A stretch of DNA of 41,148 bases from a virus. The stretch is from the IMG/VR virus record IMGVR_UViG_3300005471_000030, positions 1-41,148 of that record. One strand, given 5' to 3'. Below the pieces are notes generated by a model. That model ran no database searches. It saw only the letters and a program-made list of their open reading frames with translations, and was not told the DNA's origin. Below are positions 23,204 to 30,931 of this stretch, in pieces (the stretch's first letter is position 1; each line of letters begins with the position of its first letter). Both the position numbers and the translations under genes were made by a program.

Positions 23204-24642
23204 GGGTTCGCCTCGAACAAGACATACTGGACGCGGGATAAGCGGCGTTTTGTTAATTCGATATATTCAGGGTTCAATTCGCAACCGATATAGTTTCTAT
23301 GATGCTTGATTGCGACTGCGCCAGTGGTGCCACTGCCGTTGAAGGGATCTAAGACCGTTTGCGGTACGGGTTCATAAGGTTGCTTGAATCCAACACCATC
23401 AATAATCGGTAGGTCAGGCGCATACTCCCAACAACCACACTGAGGTTGCCAGCCAAGCGTTTTATTCCTCTTGTACACATCGGCGTTTATTCCAAGATTG
23501 TGATTTATAGATGGGTATTTCTTGCTACCACTCATTTTGGTTTTTGGTTCATCATAAGTTTCAGTTGCGCGCACCCACGCGCGCCCACACTTGGGACATT
23601 CTCCCTTTTCGCTTGTTCCTGCCAGTATGCAGGGTTCAATTAAGTCGGGCGGGAATGTGGCGAAATGAGCTTCTTTGTATGGCTTTGTGGATATGGTCCA
23701 AACGCTGCGCTTGTTGCGAGCGGGATACTCAGTATCGGGTAATCCATCCGCGCGGCGTAGGTGCATTGTGTTTGGCTGTTGGCCGTCGGGTTGCAAGTTC
23801 TTCATAGTCCTTGACCATCGCTCATGACCTTGCTTTGCGAACGTCTGGCCACTATCTTTATACTTTTCAGATCCTTTGAATTTTGTATCCTTGCTCCCGT
23901 CATAATTAGCAGGTTCTAAAATCGCCTCCGCGTCATAAAAATAATTTGAGCTCTTACTCAGTAGGAAAATATACTCATGGCTTTTTGTGGGTCGGTCCGT
24001 CACGCTTTCCGGCATGGGATTCGGCTTGTGCCAAATGCAATCACTTCGCAGATACCAGCCATCGGCCTGTAAAGCAATCGCAACGCGGGCAGGGATCATC
24101 AATAAATCTTTTGGCTTGTAGCCGATCGGTGGAGTTACGCCGCTTGTGTGACCACTCTCACCATGCACAGAGCCGATCTTCACACCACGCGAAGCACCGT
24201 TGCTTTTATTATTCGATTTAGTGTCGCCAGTTCCTTTTCCGCTTCCCGCATAACTATCTCCAATTACAATCCATAGCGTCCCGTCATCTTTCAGCACGCG
24301 CCGCACTTCGCGGAACACCTGTACAAGTTTTTCAACATAAATTTCGGGTGTTTCCTCGAGTCCTATTTGGTCATCAACACGAAGCGCGCCACAACGTTTG
24401 CAAACCTTTTCATACTGGCTGTAAGTTGTGCCAGCATTAGAAACCTGCTTTGCCGATGTTTCAGGATTACGCCCACCCTTTTGATAAGTGTGGTCGCATT
24501 CAGGATCACCGCCTTCCCAAGTTGCAGTTTGATAATCCCTCAATCCGAAATAAGGAGGAGAGGTTACGCATGTTTGCACACTGCCTGCCTCCAGTGTTTT
24601 CAATGTTTCCAGACAATCACCTTGCAAGAGTTTATAGGTCAC
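23200..24642 (-). CDS. DNA methyltransferase (N6-adenine or N4-cytosine), beta class
   Basis: A 480-residue protein. The catalytic motif TSPPYFGLRDY is near residue 27 and the SAM-binding motif DPFNGSGTTGAVA near residue 430, the order of beta-class amino-methyltransferases. Two inserts with Cys pairs (ECDH...CKRCG and ECPKCGRA ... CGCWEY) could bind zinc. LLSKSSNYFYDAEAI and KRSVWTISTKPYKEAHFATFPPDLIEPCILAGT are typical of phage orphan enzymes. No restriction partner is encoded nearby. It may shield the genome from host restriction. Two TACTSAGTA copies are read as DTEY and LLSK. Confidence 0.9.
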   Translation of the reverse strand: MTYKLLQGDCLETLKTLEAGSVQTCVTSPPYFGLRDYQTATWEGGDPECDHTYQKGGRNPETSAKQVSNAGTTYSQYEKVCKRCGALRVDDQIGLEETPEIYVEKLVQVFREVRRVLKDDGTLWIVIGDSYAGSGKGTGDTKSNNKSNGASRGVKIGSVHGESGHTSGVTPPIGYKPKDLLMIPARVAIALQADGWYLRSDCIWHKPNPMPESVTDRPTKSHEYIFLLSKSSNYFYDAEAILEPANYDGSKDTKFKGSEKYKDSGQTFAKQGHERWSRTMKNLQPDGQQPNTMHLRRADGLPDTEYPARNKRSVWTISTKPYKEAHFATFPPDLIEPCILAGTSEKGECPKCGRAWVRATETYDEPKTKMSGSKKYPSINHNLGINADVYKRNKTLGWQPQCGCWEYAPDLPIIDGVGFKQPYEPVPQTVLDPFNGSGTTGAVAIKHHRNYIGCELNPEYIELTKRRLSRVQYVLFEANP

Positions 24643-25271
24643 TTGGCTTTTCCCATTGCGAGATCGTATGCCTTTTGCACTTGGTCAAAAAGAATTGCAT
24701 CCCCGCCATGATCGGGATGATATTGCCTCACCAACTGAAGGTAAGCATTTCGGATTTCTTGATTGTTGGCATTGGGAGAAACATTTAAAACTTCAAACCA
24801 TTGCTTTGCATCTGGGTCCGGCAATGCGGCATATCCTGCAAACGCCTGGTCAAGCGAACCCACGCCCCAACGCTCCTGCCCGCGCAAGGCCTCTATGTGT
24901 TTCACAATCGCCCAAAGGTTATCTTCAATCGAAAGCCACTTGTCACACGCAAAAACCAAATCACGATCATGCCAGTGGAAATACACAGCAACGCCGGGAT
25001 CATCAGGAGTACGTTGCCCGGAGTAAGGCAATCCGTTTGCCTTTACTCTCAGATTGGATGAAATCACCATATCGCCTCCACCCATGCGGCGAATCTCCTG
25101 TTCTAATTCGCGGGCACTTTCGGAGATAGTGTGCTTGCGACCTGAAACATAATTGCCAGCATAACCAATACCGCCGCGGGTTCCGAATCTTGCGCGTTCC
25201 CGATCTTGTGGTTTCGTTCGTGGCTGATTGACCGGCCATGACAATGGAAAGTTAGTAATATCTTCGTTCAT
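24639..25271 (-). CDS. protein with C-terminal J-domain
   Basis: A 210-residue protein. The last 58 residues (WFEVLNVSPNANNQEIRNAYLQLVRQYHPDHGGDAILFDQVQKAYDLAMG) are a J-domain with the HPD motif that stimulates DnaK-type chaperones. The first 150 residues (NFPLSWPVNQPRTKPQDRERARFG ... YFHWHDRDLVFACDKWLSIEDNLWAIVKHIEALRGQERWGVGSLDQAF) are a domain often found in phages before such a J-domain. It may recruit host Hsp70 to replication complexes. GAGGATGAG lies before the start; it overlaps the methyltransferase start by ATGA. Confidence 0.85.
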   Translation of the reverse strand: MNEDITNFPLSWPVNQPRTKPQDRERARFGTRGGIGYAGNYVSGRKHTISESARELEQEIRRMGGGDMVISSNLRVKANGLPYSGQRTPDDPGVAVYFHWHDRDLVFACDKWLSIEDNLWAIVKHIEALRGQERWGVGSLDQAFAGYAALPDPDAKQWFEVLNVSPNANNQEIRNAYLQLVRQYHPDHGGDAILFDQVQKAYDLAMGKAK

Positions 25272-25278
25272 CTCATCC

Positions 25279-25368
25279 TCACGATGTCAACAATAATTTT
25301 TCAACACTTTGCGCAAGTTGTTGCACAGCGATTGCGCCACTATCAGCGGATAATTTGCATTTGGTCAT
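25279..25368 (-). CDS. 29-residue hypothetical peptide
   Basis: A short frame between two clear genes, starting at ATG 25368 three bases after the previous stop region (GGATGA 6 nt upstream) and ending just before the J-domain ribosome site. The product (MTKCKLSADSGAIAVQQLAQSVEKLLLTS) is plausible as a small helical peptide. Confidence 0.4.
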   Translation of the reverse strand: MTKCKLSADSGAIAVQQLAQSVEKLLLTS

Positions 25369-25370
25369 GG

Positions 25371-25574
25371 TTATTCATCCGATACATCTGTATTTTTGGT
25401 TTCCCATTCAGCCATTTCAATCAATGCATCAGTCAAACCGTATTCTTCTGCAACGGCGAAAAATGCACCGTCTGGTAATTCGTCGTAATCATCCCGAAAA
25501 ACACAAGCTGCCATGATTCCATCAGGATAATTTCTGTAATCACGAAATTTGATTTTCTTTTGTTTGCTTGCCAT
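25371..25574 (-). CDS. hypothetical acidic protein, 67 residues
   Basis: ATG 25574 has GAGGAA 9 nt upstream. The basic start (MASKQKKIKFRDYRNYPDG) is followed by an acidic body (VFRDDYDELPDGAFFAVAEEYGLTDALIEMAEWETKNTD). No domain is recognised. It follows a 276-nt stretch with only very short frames. Confidence 0.55.
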   Translation of the reverse strand: MASKQKKIKFRDYRNYPDGIMAACVFRDDYDELPDGAFFAVAEEYGLTDALIEMAEWETKNTDVSDE

Positions 25575-25609
25575 AATAAAAGTTCCTCAATAATTCCTGC
25601 CAACAGTCT

Positions 25610-25708
25610 CTACGTTTTGAAAGTCTCACCGCGCACCTGTTGGCACATGCGCGGAGGTGGATATGATTTCCGCTTACGGTTGCGGAGGCGACTTTTGCAA
25701 ATGCTCAT
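25610..25708 (-). CDS. doubtful 32-residue basic peptide
   Basis: Within the 276-nt gap between the RecT-like gene and the 67-residue gene, ATG 25708 overlaps an upstream stop (ATGA) and reads 32 codons of Arg/Lys/Pro-rich protein (MSICKSRLRNRKRKSYPPP...). No convincing ribosome site is present. I list it because the gap is otherwise empty of genes. Confidence 0.3.
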   Translation of the reverse strand: MSICKSRLRNRKRKSYPPPRMCQQVRGETFKT

Positions 25709-25850
25709 GATTTCACCGTAGGACGACTCAACGGGTTGCAAGAAATCGCTTGCCCGATAACCACTTATAGGAGTTCACAAAGGTCTTGGTTACTATCTGC
25801 TTTTTGCTCATCGTCCGAATCTGTAACGGGGCCAGTTCCCGATACATTCA

Positions 25851-26609
25851 CTACTGAGTAACTTTCTCCGCTTCCAATTTCGCGCGGACTTCTGCAACCT
25901 GCCCATTGGTGGGAATTTGTCCATCGTTGGCAGCCATGACTGCCTCAGCACCATACTGAGTAACCAGCTCCTGAAGCGGATCAATCACGGGAGTAGATGC
26001 AACATCCACCACATCGCCGCCTTCAGTAAGCGCAACGCCATACATTTCAGGTGCTTTCATAAGCGTTGTCATGCCCGCGGTGACATCCGGGAACACAACA
26101 TCAGCGGCAAAGCCTACCGCGCGCCACATGCACATATTTTCGGGATACTTTGCCCAACCGGAATCAGGTTTCACAAGTCCAGCCCGTTTTGCATCCTCAA
26201 GAGTAAATGCACCAACAAAACTGAAACCATTTTTGCGTGTCATGTGACAGCGATAACCAAGAAAGTTTTTCTTTTCATCGGTCATGCGTTCGACTTTGAT
26301 TTCCTCAACAAGAGGGCTACTGAGTAGGATTGCCATTGCGCCGCGCGGTGAAAGTGCGGGCTTCCCCTGAATGACTTGCACAAGTTCAAAACTTGCAGTC
26401 ATGGATAACCCTAATTCGTATCCCTTCAGCATAATTGCCTCTGCCTGTTCGATGCTGGTTACACCGAACAAATGGGATCGGTACATGGCCGGTGCCATCT
26501 TTTCAATCATGGCCCAAATGCCAGGGGTGAGTTCACGTGTGGCCGCGGTTGCGATTGCCAGTGGTGCGGCAATAGGTTCAATTGCAGTTGATTTATTTTT
26601 GGTTGCCAT
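25851..26609 (-). CDS. RecT-like single-strand annealing protein
   Basis: A 252-residue protein. IEQAEAIMLKGYELGLSMTASFELVQVIQGKPALSPRGAMAIL, followed by MTRKNGFSFVGAFTLEDAKRAGLVKPDSGWAKYPENMCMWRAVGFAADVVFPDV, is the core of a RecT-type recombinase family common in phages. It pairs homologous single strands during recombination and replication repair. An ERCC4-type nuclease gene precedes it, so the two may form the recombination module. Three TACTSAGTA copies lie in it; one (25852-25860) contains the stop codon. Confidence 0.8.
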   Translation of the reverse strand: MATKNKSTAIEPIAAPLAIATAATRELTPGIWAMIEKMAPAMYRSHLFGVTSIEQAEAIMLKGYELGLSMTASFELVQVIQGKPALSPRGAMAILLSSPLVEEIKVERMTDEKKNFLGYRCHMTRKNGFSFVGAFTLEDAKRAGLVKPDSGWAKYPENMCMWRAVGFAADVVFPDVTAGMTTLMKAPEMYGVALTEGGDVVDVASTPVIDPLQELVTQYGAEAVMAANDGQIPTNGQVAEVRAKLEAEKVTQ

Positions 26610-27369
26610 TTACTTTTTCTCCTTGTGTAATAGGTTCTATTATTTGCGTTCCAATGATTTCTAAATTCTCACCGTCGCACAGGCCAAGCAAATCACGGAT
26701 GCGGCGACGTAAAGCCAAGCCAACAGGTGATTTGATGTCCATATCCGTGAGCCCGGTTAGTGCATGGCCAAGATTGTTGTTGGACCAATCGAGGATTTTC
26801 TGCGCGTGTTCGATTCCAATACCAGAGATTCCGGTAAGAAAATCTATCTTAGGCCCCAACATGCGGGCGGTACGTGGTGCAAGGATTTGCATTTCCGGTG
26901 ATCGGTTGCGCCGTCCGATACGCAAGATACAATCTTCATAGTCAAGTTGGCCGTTGGCAAAACAGACAAACACTCCCAACTCTTGAATACTCAGTATGGT
27001 CCCCATGACACTTGCAAATGACCATCCAGTCACGCCGCGCTCTGCAATTACTTTGCCGTTGTGATCGGCGGTGATTGGGTCGGTGATGATGAGACAGCAA
27101 TACTGAGTAACAGGTTCATCTGCAACACGTTGGGCATTGGCAATTTCAGTCATTCTTGCAAGCTGAGGAAAAAGCCTATCCTCTGCAAGAGTGTTCAAAA
27201 AGTCAGAGAGAGTCTTGCGCTCAAAAACCAGCGTGCAACCATCGCTAGTTACAGCCTGTATATCGCCAGTGTCTAAGAGTGCAACCATCGTAGGCACGCC
27301 ACCAAACTTTAGGTTTTGGAAGTATGCGGGTTCGCGGGAGTCGATTATGACTGCGGTAATTTGCGCCAT
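26593..27369 (-). CDS. ERCC4/XPF-type nuclease with helix-hairpin-helix
   Basis: From ATG 27369 the product has 258 residues. VIIDSREP (Asp10), LLDTGDIQ (Asp36) and VFERKTLSDFL (ERK 50-52 with Asp56) form the GDxnERKxxxD active site of XPF-type nucleases. LTGISGIGIEHAQKILDW near residue 190 is a helix-hairpin-helix that binds branched DNA. Such phage proteins cut flaps or junctions during recombination. It overlaps the RecT-like gene by 17 nt. Two TACTSAGTA copies are read as VTQY and ILSI. Confidence 0.85.
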   Translation of the reverse strand: MAQITAVIIDSREPAYFQNLKFGGVPTMVALLDTGDIQAVTSDGCTLVFERKTLSDFLNTLAEDRLFPQLARMTEIANAQRVADEPVTQYCCLIITDPITADHNGKVIAERGVTGWSFASVMGTILSIQELGVFVCFANGQLDYEDCILRIGRRNRSPEMQILAPRTARMLGPKIDFLTGISGIGIEHAQKILDWSNNNLGHALTGLTDMDIKSPVGLALRRRIRDLLGLCDGENLEIIGTQIIEPITQGEKVNGNQK

Positions 27370-27370
27370 A

Positions 27371-27574
27371 TTATTTTTTCTTTCCTTTATGCAAATGGCG
27401 ATAGCGCGCGGGTGAGATATTGACCACGCCGGGCAACCAAACTGGTTTGACTTGGTGACGGTGATTCTTTTGAGTTGCATGAGAACGAATCACTTTGCCG
27501 TTTCGGTCTGGTTTTTCGTGCGGAGATGGAGGGGGGAACATATTTTTCAAATCCTGCAAAGTCATTTTTGTCAT
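27371..27574 (-). CDS. basic hypothetical protein, 67 residues
   Basis: I choose ATG 27574 (AAGGAA 8 nt upstream; a second ATG follows three codons later). The product (MTKMTLQDLKNMFPPPSPHEKPDRNG...) is Pro/His/Lys-rich, probably disordered, and could bind nucleic acid or a partner such as the nuclease that follows. No family is recognised. Confidence 0.55.
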   Translation of the reverse strand: MTKMTLQDLKNMFPPPSPHEKPDRNGKVIRSHATQKNHRHQVKPVWLPGVVNISPARYRHLHKGKKK

Positions 27575-27576
27575 TT

Positions 27577-27765
27577 TCAGTTTCCTTGAATTACAGTTCT
27601 GCAAGTAGGACATACACTTAGAGGCATAGATAAAAATGCCGTCACAATAACTTCCGGGTAAACATTCTTATGGCAGTGATAGCAGTAGGCACTCACTATC
27701 GAAACGATGATTTTGATTTGTGTTCGGTCTGCAATCCAGACTTGATGATTCTTTGTGGTGCTCAT
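27577..27765 (-). CDS. hypothetical zinc-ribbon-like protein, 62 residues
   Basis: CYHCHK and CPTCRT, about 25 residues apart, could bind zinc. Hydrophobic strands lie between (EVIVTAFLSMPLSV). AGGAT lies before ATG 27765. It is one of several small Cys-rich proteins in the early region. Confidence 0.55.
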   Translation of the reverse strand: MSTTKNHQVWIADRTQIKIIVSIVSAYCYHCHKNVYPEVIVTAFLSMPLSVCPTCRTVIQGN

Positions 27766-27825
27766 AAATAAATCCTGAATAATTGCTTGCGGTGGGTAGG
27801 CTTCCGAACCTACCCACCTCGAAAA

Positions 27826-28023
27826 CTAATACGGATATGGCACATCCAGGCGGTTGTACCCGCAGCCTTCGTCACCCACTACTGAGTAGGGGTCTGAGGG
27901 TTCTTCTACTTCGCAAGCATCACAGTAATAAGGTTCTGTGATTGCAATGGATTCAGGATCGGGACATAGCTCAGCAGGGATTTCCACGATTTCACCGCAA
28001 CCGTCACATTTTATGTAAGCCAT
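27826..28023 (-). CDS. zinc-ribbon protein, 65 residues
   Basis: From ATG 28023 (AGGTG 6 nt upstream). CDGCGE near the N-terminus and YYCDACEVEEP about 25 residues later form a probable zinc ribbon. The tail is acidic and Tyr/Pro-rich. One TACTSAGTA copy (27880-27888) is read as YSV. Confidence 0.6.
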   Translation of the reverse strand: MAYIKCDGCGEIVEIPAELCPDPESIAITEPYYCDACEVEEPSDPYSVVGDEGCGYNRLDVPYPY

Positions 28024-28032
28024 GATGCGCAC

Positions 28033-28773
28033 CTAGAAAGGCAAATGCCCGGTGAGTTCTGTGATGAGTTCTCTGGTTTCAACACTATCAACCGTGTACC
28101 ACTTCTCTACGTGCGGATAGAAAACATGTGCCTTGATCGCCTCTTCCACTTCCGCGAAATTCAATTTACCGGGAGCAACGTTGTTGATAACAACTCTGAG
28201 GATATTGAGCGCCTGAATTCTTTCAGCATCTTCAGGTGTAACTGATGTGAAAGTAGGATTGTTGTGTCCATTGCCACTGGGTTGCCCACCAGCGGCTAGG
28301 TATGCAGATCGGCAAGCATCCTCGGTATCGAAAAACTGGACAAACTTGAACGTCGTTTCGTCCTTCATTTCACCCGTGGGATTGCCCTGCGTGTCTTTGG
28401 CGGGATATTGCCTGCCGTTAGGAACACGCGCCACGCGTGCCCACTTGCCATTGATCTCTCGGACGTTATCAATTCCCAAGGCCTTAATCGAAGGCAGAGT
28501 AAATTTCGACCAAGAGACAGACCATGTAACATCGTGGAATTCAAGGGACTTGGGATACTTGACGTTGATCTCAGGCAATGGTTGAATGAAGATGTCAATC
28601 ATGGTATGGCGCTTTTCGTGTACCGCGGGATCGTAAGGTACGCCGCCCTTTACACCTTTTTGAAACGCACAAGCCCAAGCGTTGATTTCAACCATTCCGA
28701 AAAGATCGTAGGTCTGTTCAGGTGGATTGCTTGCCTCTTCAAAGGGGTCGAATTCTTTTGTTTCTTGTAACAT
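28033..28773 (-). CDS. hypothetical early protein, 246 residues
   Basis: From ATG 28773 (AGGAG 8 nt upstream; the longer upstream frame overlaps another gene). The product has TYDLFGMVEINAWACAFQKGVKGGVPYDPAVHEKRHTMIDIFIQPL, a beta-rich section and KFVQFFDTEDACRSAYLAAGG. The form is like phage single-strand-binding-type or recombination-associated proteins located beside RecT and nucleases, but I cannot identify a family. Its place right upstream of the nuclease/RecT module is the main clue. Confidence 0.6.
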   Translation of the reverse strand: MLQETKEFDPFEEASNPPEQTYDLFGMVEINAWACAFQKGVKGGVPYDPAVHEKRHTMIDIFIQPLPEINVKYPKSLEFHDVTWSVSWSKFTLPSIKALGIDNVREINGKWARVARVPNGRQYPAKDTQGNPTGEMKDETTFKFVQFFDTEDACRSAYLAAGGQPSGNGHNNPTFTSVTPEDAERIQALNILRVVINNVAPGKLNFAEVEEAIKAHVFYPHVEKWYTVDSVETRELITELTGHLPF

Positions 28774-28862
28774 TTTGGTTTCTCCTAGTTTTTGATTTGA
28801 AAGTTTGAATAATTTTTGTGGAGAGACAGTTATAGATAGTTCGATAGATACCTCCGTGTGAT

Positions 28863-29147
28863 TTAGTTGAGTAAGAGCAATAATTCTGCTTTGGCTTTTT
28901 GCCACTCACCCCATGCTTCACGTGCAATCGCATCAAACAGTTGCGCCATAATGAACCACTGTTCAATTTCATCCTGTGGCATTTCTTCATCAATAGCCTC
29001 ACCGTACATGCGCCAGGCTTGCTCTTTTTGTGATCCAGCTTGTGCGTATTGGATCTGCCAATTCTCAATTTGCCATTGCAAAAACTTTGCCTGAGAGGTG
29101 TATTCAGGGAGGGTGGTTACGTAAGAGAGTGCAAGAGTGTTGCTCAT
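28863..29147 (-). CDS. hypothetical helical protein, 94 residues
   Basis: ATG 29147 overlaps the stop of the pentapeptide-repeat gene (ATGA). The product is Trp/Gln/Ala/Glu-rich and helical (SQAKFLQWQIENWQIQYAQAGSQKEQAWRMYGEAI ... AREAWGEWQKAKAELLLLLN), probably a two- or three-helix bundle. An 89-nt gap without a gene follows. Function unknown. Confidence 0.6.
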   Translation of the reverse strand: MSNTLALSYVTTLPEYTSQAKFLQWQIENWQIQYAQAGSQKEQAWRMYGEAIDEEMPQDEIEQWFIMAQLFDAIAREAWGEWQKAKAELLLLLN

Positions 29148-29776
29148 GAGTTGTAATTCTCCGCTTCGTACCGGGTGATGAAAAAATGCACACCAGATGA
29201 ACATTCTGCCCAACGGTTCTCGTCCCATTCGTTTGGTTTGATCGTCCCGCCGACTTTGTAGACAAAACTACTGTCGTAAGTGCTTGTGAAATCCTTGCGC
29301 GTGCGTTTGCCGTCGAAATCGAAATGACCTTTGTCGATGGCGTACTCGGCCCGGCACTTGCGGCCTGTGGCGTTGGAGCGTTTCGCTTTGGCAGGGATGA
29401 TGAGTTTTACGATCCCCTCGTTGCATTTCTTCCAGCCGATAATGTCGCCGTCTGGAATGATGCGCGTGATAGCGTCGGCTTGTTCAATGTTTTTGGCGTT
29501 GCTGAGATTGGCGCTTCTGAGATCGGCGTTGCTGAGATCGGCGCTTCTGAGATCGGCGCTTCTGAGATTGGCGCTTCTGAGATCGGCGTTGCTGAGATCG
29601 GCGCTTCTGAGATTGGCGCTTCTGAGATCGGCGTTGCTGAGATCGGCGCTTCTGAGATCGGCGTTGCTGAGATCGGCGCGCTCGCCGCCCTCCTCGCTGT
29701 ACAGCCATTTTCGATGTGCTTCTAAAATCTCGGATAATTGCTTACCGTTGATCGTGATGTCTTTAGGGTTTCTCAT
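29144..29776 (-). CDS. pentapeptide-repeat protein with DUF5758-like C-terminus
   Basis: From ATG 29776 (AAAGGTG 6 nt upstream) the product has 210 residues. Residues 34-95 are about twelve A(D/N)L(S/R)(N/S) pentapeptides that build a right-handed beta-helix. The C-terminal 100 residues (IIGWKKCNEGIVKLIIPAKAKRSNATGRKCRAEYA ... DSSFVYKVGGTIKPNEWDENRWAECSSGVHFFITRYEAE) match the domain I know as DUF5758 in phage proteins. Some repeat proteins mimic DNA and block gyrase, but this one is short and its function is open. Confidence 0.85.
   Translation of the reverse strand: MRNPKDITINGKQLSEILEAHRKWLYSEEGGERADLSNADLRSADLSNADLRSANLRSADLSNADLRSANLRSADLRSADLSNADLRSANLSNAKNIEQADAITRIIPDGDIIGWKKCNEGIVKLIIPAKAKRSNATGRKCRAEYAIDKGHFDFDGKRTRKDFTSTYDSSFVYKVGGTIKPNEWDENRWAECSSGVHFFITRYEAENYNS
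29496..29680. repeat. 15-bp tandem repeats coding pentapeptides
   Basis: Units of the type GCGCTTCTGAGATCG and GCGTTGCTGAGATCG alternate about twelve times with very few changes. Near-identity at the DNA level suggests recent expansion or contraction by slippage, so copy number may vary among relatives. Confidence 0.85.
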
Positions 29777-29821
29777 AATTGCACCTTTATTTTGGTAATC
29801 ATATACTTGACACACAAAGCA

Positions 29822-30049
29822 TCATCTTTGAAGCCTAAAAACTTTGCCGTCAGCCTTCGTGTGAGGCCATTTGTCTATTAACAATCCCTGTACCCTTAGA
29901 TGGTCAATTACCGATTCTGGTATTATTCTGCGGCGCGCTTCTTGTGGAGGGTCACTGATGTACCACTGCCTATCATCGCTCAGATAGACGTACCTATTGG
30001 GGTTCTCGGATAGCCATCCAACTAACTCCTCACCTGTTATGGGTTTCAT
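29822..30049 (-). CDS. hypothetical protein, 75 residues
   Basis: I start at ATG 30049, overlapping the previous stop (ATGA). The product (MKPITGEELVGWLSENPNRYVYLSDDRQWYISDPPQEARRRIIPESVIDHLRVQGLLIDKWPHTKADGKVFRL) looks like a small winged-helix-type protein at its end (ESVIDHLRVQGLLI ... KVFRL). Function unknown. Confidence 0.55.
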   Translation of the reverse strand: MKPITGEELVGWLSENPNRYVYLSDDRQWYISDPPQEARRRIIPESVIDHLRVQGLLIDKWPHTKADGKVFRLQR

Positions 30050-30249
30050 TCTACATTCCTTTCGATGGTCGCTTTCACAACTATTGCGGCCGGTAGTTTG
30101 GACGCACGTTTTACAATGCAACTAGCACACAATAAGCCATCCTTTTCGGGATGTATCATCAACCATTGCTCATCTGGTAGCAACATATCCAAGCCAAACT
30201 CACTATACGGCTTCCCGCAATCAAGGCACTCAGCTTTTAGGTGCGTCAT
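30046..30249 (-). CDS. zinc-finger-like protein, 67 residues
   Basis: CLDCGKPY near the N-terminus and CASCIVKR about 30 residues later could bind zinc. The rest is mixed. It overlaps the next gene by ATGA. It is one of several small Cys-rich early proteins. Confidence 0.6.
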   Translation of the reverse strand: MTHLKAECLDCGKPYSEFGLDMLLPDEQWLMIHPEKDGLLCASCIVKRASKLPAAIVVKATIERNVE

Positions 30250-30263
30250 GTATGTTGTTACCT

Positions 30264-30722
30264 TTATTTTCGTCCTATCTTTTGCAGTTGCACATTAGTT
30301 GAGGCAATATCAATGGCTATGTCAACATCACCGTTGACAATTTGCGAACCTGCCAACGTAATGCCCATGCCGTGAGCCTGGAATGAATTTCGTACACGTT
30401 CGACAAAGCCGTCTGCATCACCGCGGATAATAAAAACAATTTCATCGCCAGAAAACCATAAACCAGTGAGCAACAGATCATCAGAACGAACCTGCAAAGC
30501 AGTGCGAATCTTCTCGTTGACGGTCTCGTAACCATACTGAGTATTGAGCTGGTGCATGTTATCAATGTCACCGAACACAACAAACTGTCCGTCGGTGGAT
30601 TTACGTTTCTCGATTTCAAATGCCGCACGTGTCAAAATTCCATACGGTGCATGGGTTTTGAGTTGTGCGTTTTCAGCACGCAACTTTTCATTTTCGGCTT
30701 GGAGTTGTTCGATAGTGGTCAT
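30264..30722 (-). CDS. GGDEF-like domain protein with N-terminal coiled coil
   Basis: A 152-residue protein. Residues 1-24 are a leucine-zipper-like coil (EQLQAENEKLRAENAQLKTH). Residues 26-135 follow the GGDEF pattern: PYGILTRAAFE as in DxLTGLxNRRxF, VVFGDIDNMHQLNTQYGYE as in the metal-binding DxDxFKxINDxxGH, and FSGDEIVFII (91-95) in place of GGDEF. Canonical enzymes make cyclic di-GMP as dimers. Here the first Gly is Ser and the Asp normally after GHxxG is Asn, so activity or base preference may differ. A phage-encoded signal nucleotide enzyme or a binding decoy are both possible. Confidence 0.75.
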   Translation of the reverse strand: MTTIEQLQAENEKLRAENAQLKTHAPYGILTRAAFEIEKRKSTDGQFVVFGDIDNMHQLNTQYGYETVNEKIRTALQVRSDDLLLTGLWFSGDEIVFIIRGDADGFVERVRNSFQAHGMGITLAGSQIVNGDVDIAIDIASTNVQLQKIGRK

Positions 30723-30931
30723 TTGGATTTTCCTAAATCGGGACGTACGAAAGCAAAATATGCTTTACCTAAAGTGGTTTCGGTAATGTCGTTTATAGGT
30801 GTGCCACATTCGGGACATTCAAGTTTCCCCACTCGCAATAATTCTTTGCCCGGAAAGACGTGTACTTGTGATCCTGTGCAAGCAAATACGTGTTTGACTT
30901 TTTGAGAGGTATTGAAGTTTTTTGGTTTCAT
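30719..30931 (-). CDS. hypothetical protein, 70 residues
   Basis: The product (MKPKNFNTSQKVKHVFACTGSQVHVFPGKELLRVGKLECPECGTPINDITETTLGKAYFAFVRPDLGKSK) has FACTGS and ECPECGTPI; three Cys may form part of a zinc ribbon. It overlaps both neighbours by 1-4 nt. Early region. Confidence 0.6.
   Translation of the reverse strand: MKPKNFNTSQKVKHVFACTGSQVHVFPGKELLRVGKLECPECGTPINDITETTLGKAYFAFVRPDLGKSK

Noticed and set aside
29496-29680. Tandem repeats considered as a CRISPR array
   Set aside because: Units are 15 bp without spacers and lie in a coding frame for pentapeptides.
29331-29798. Forward frame with ALLRS repeats
   Set aside because: It is the shadow of the pentapeptide repeat gene; the repeat units read in another frame, and the reverse-strand product has a known fold and domain.
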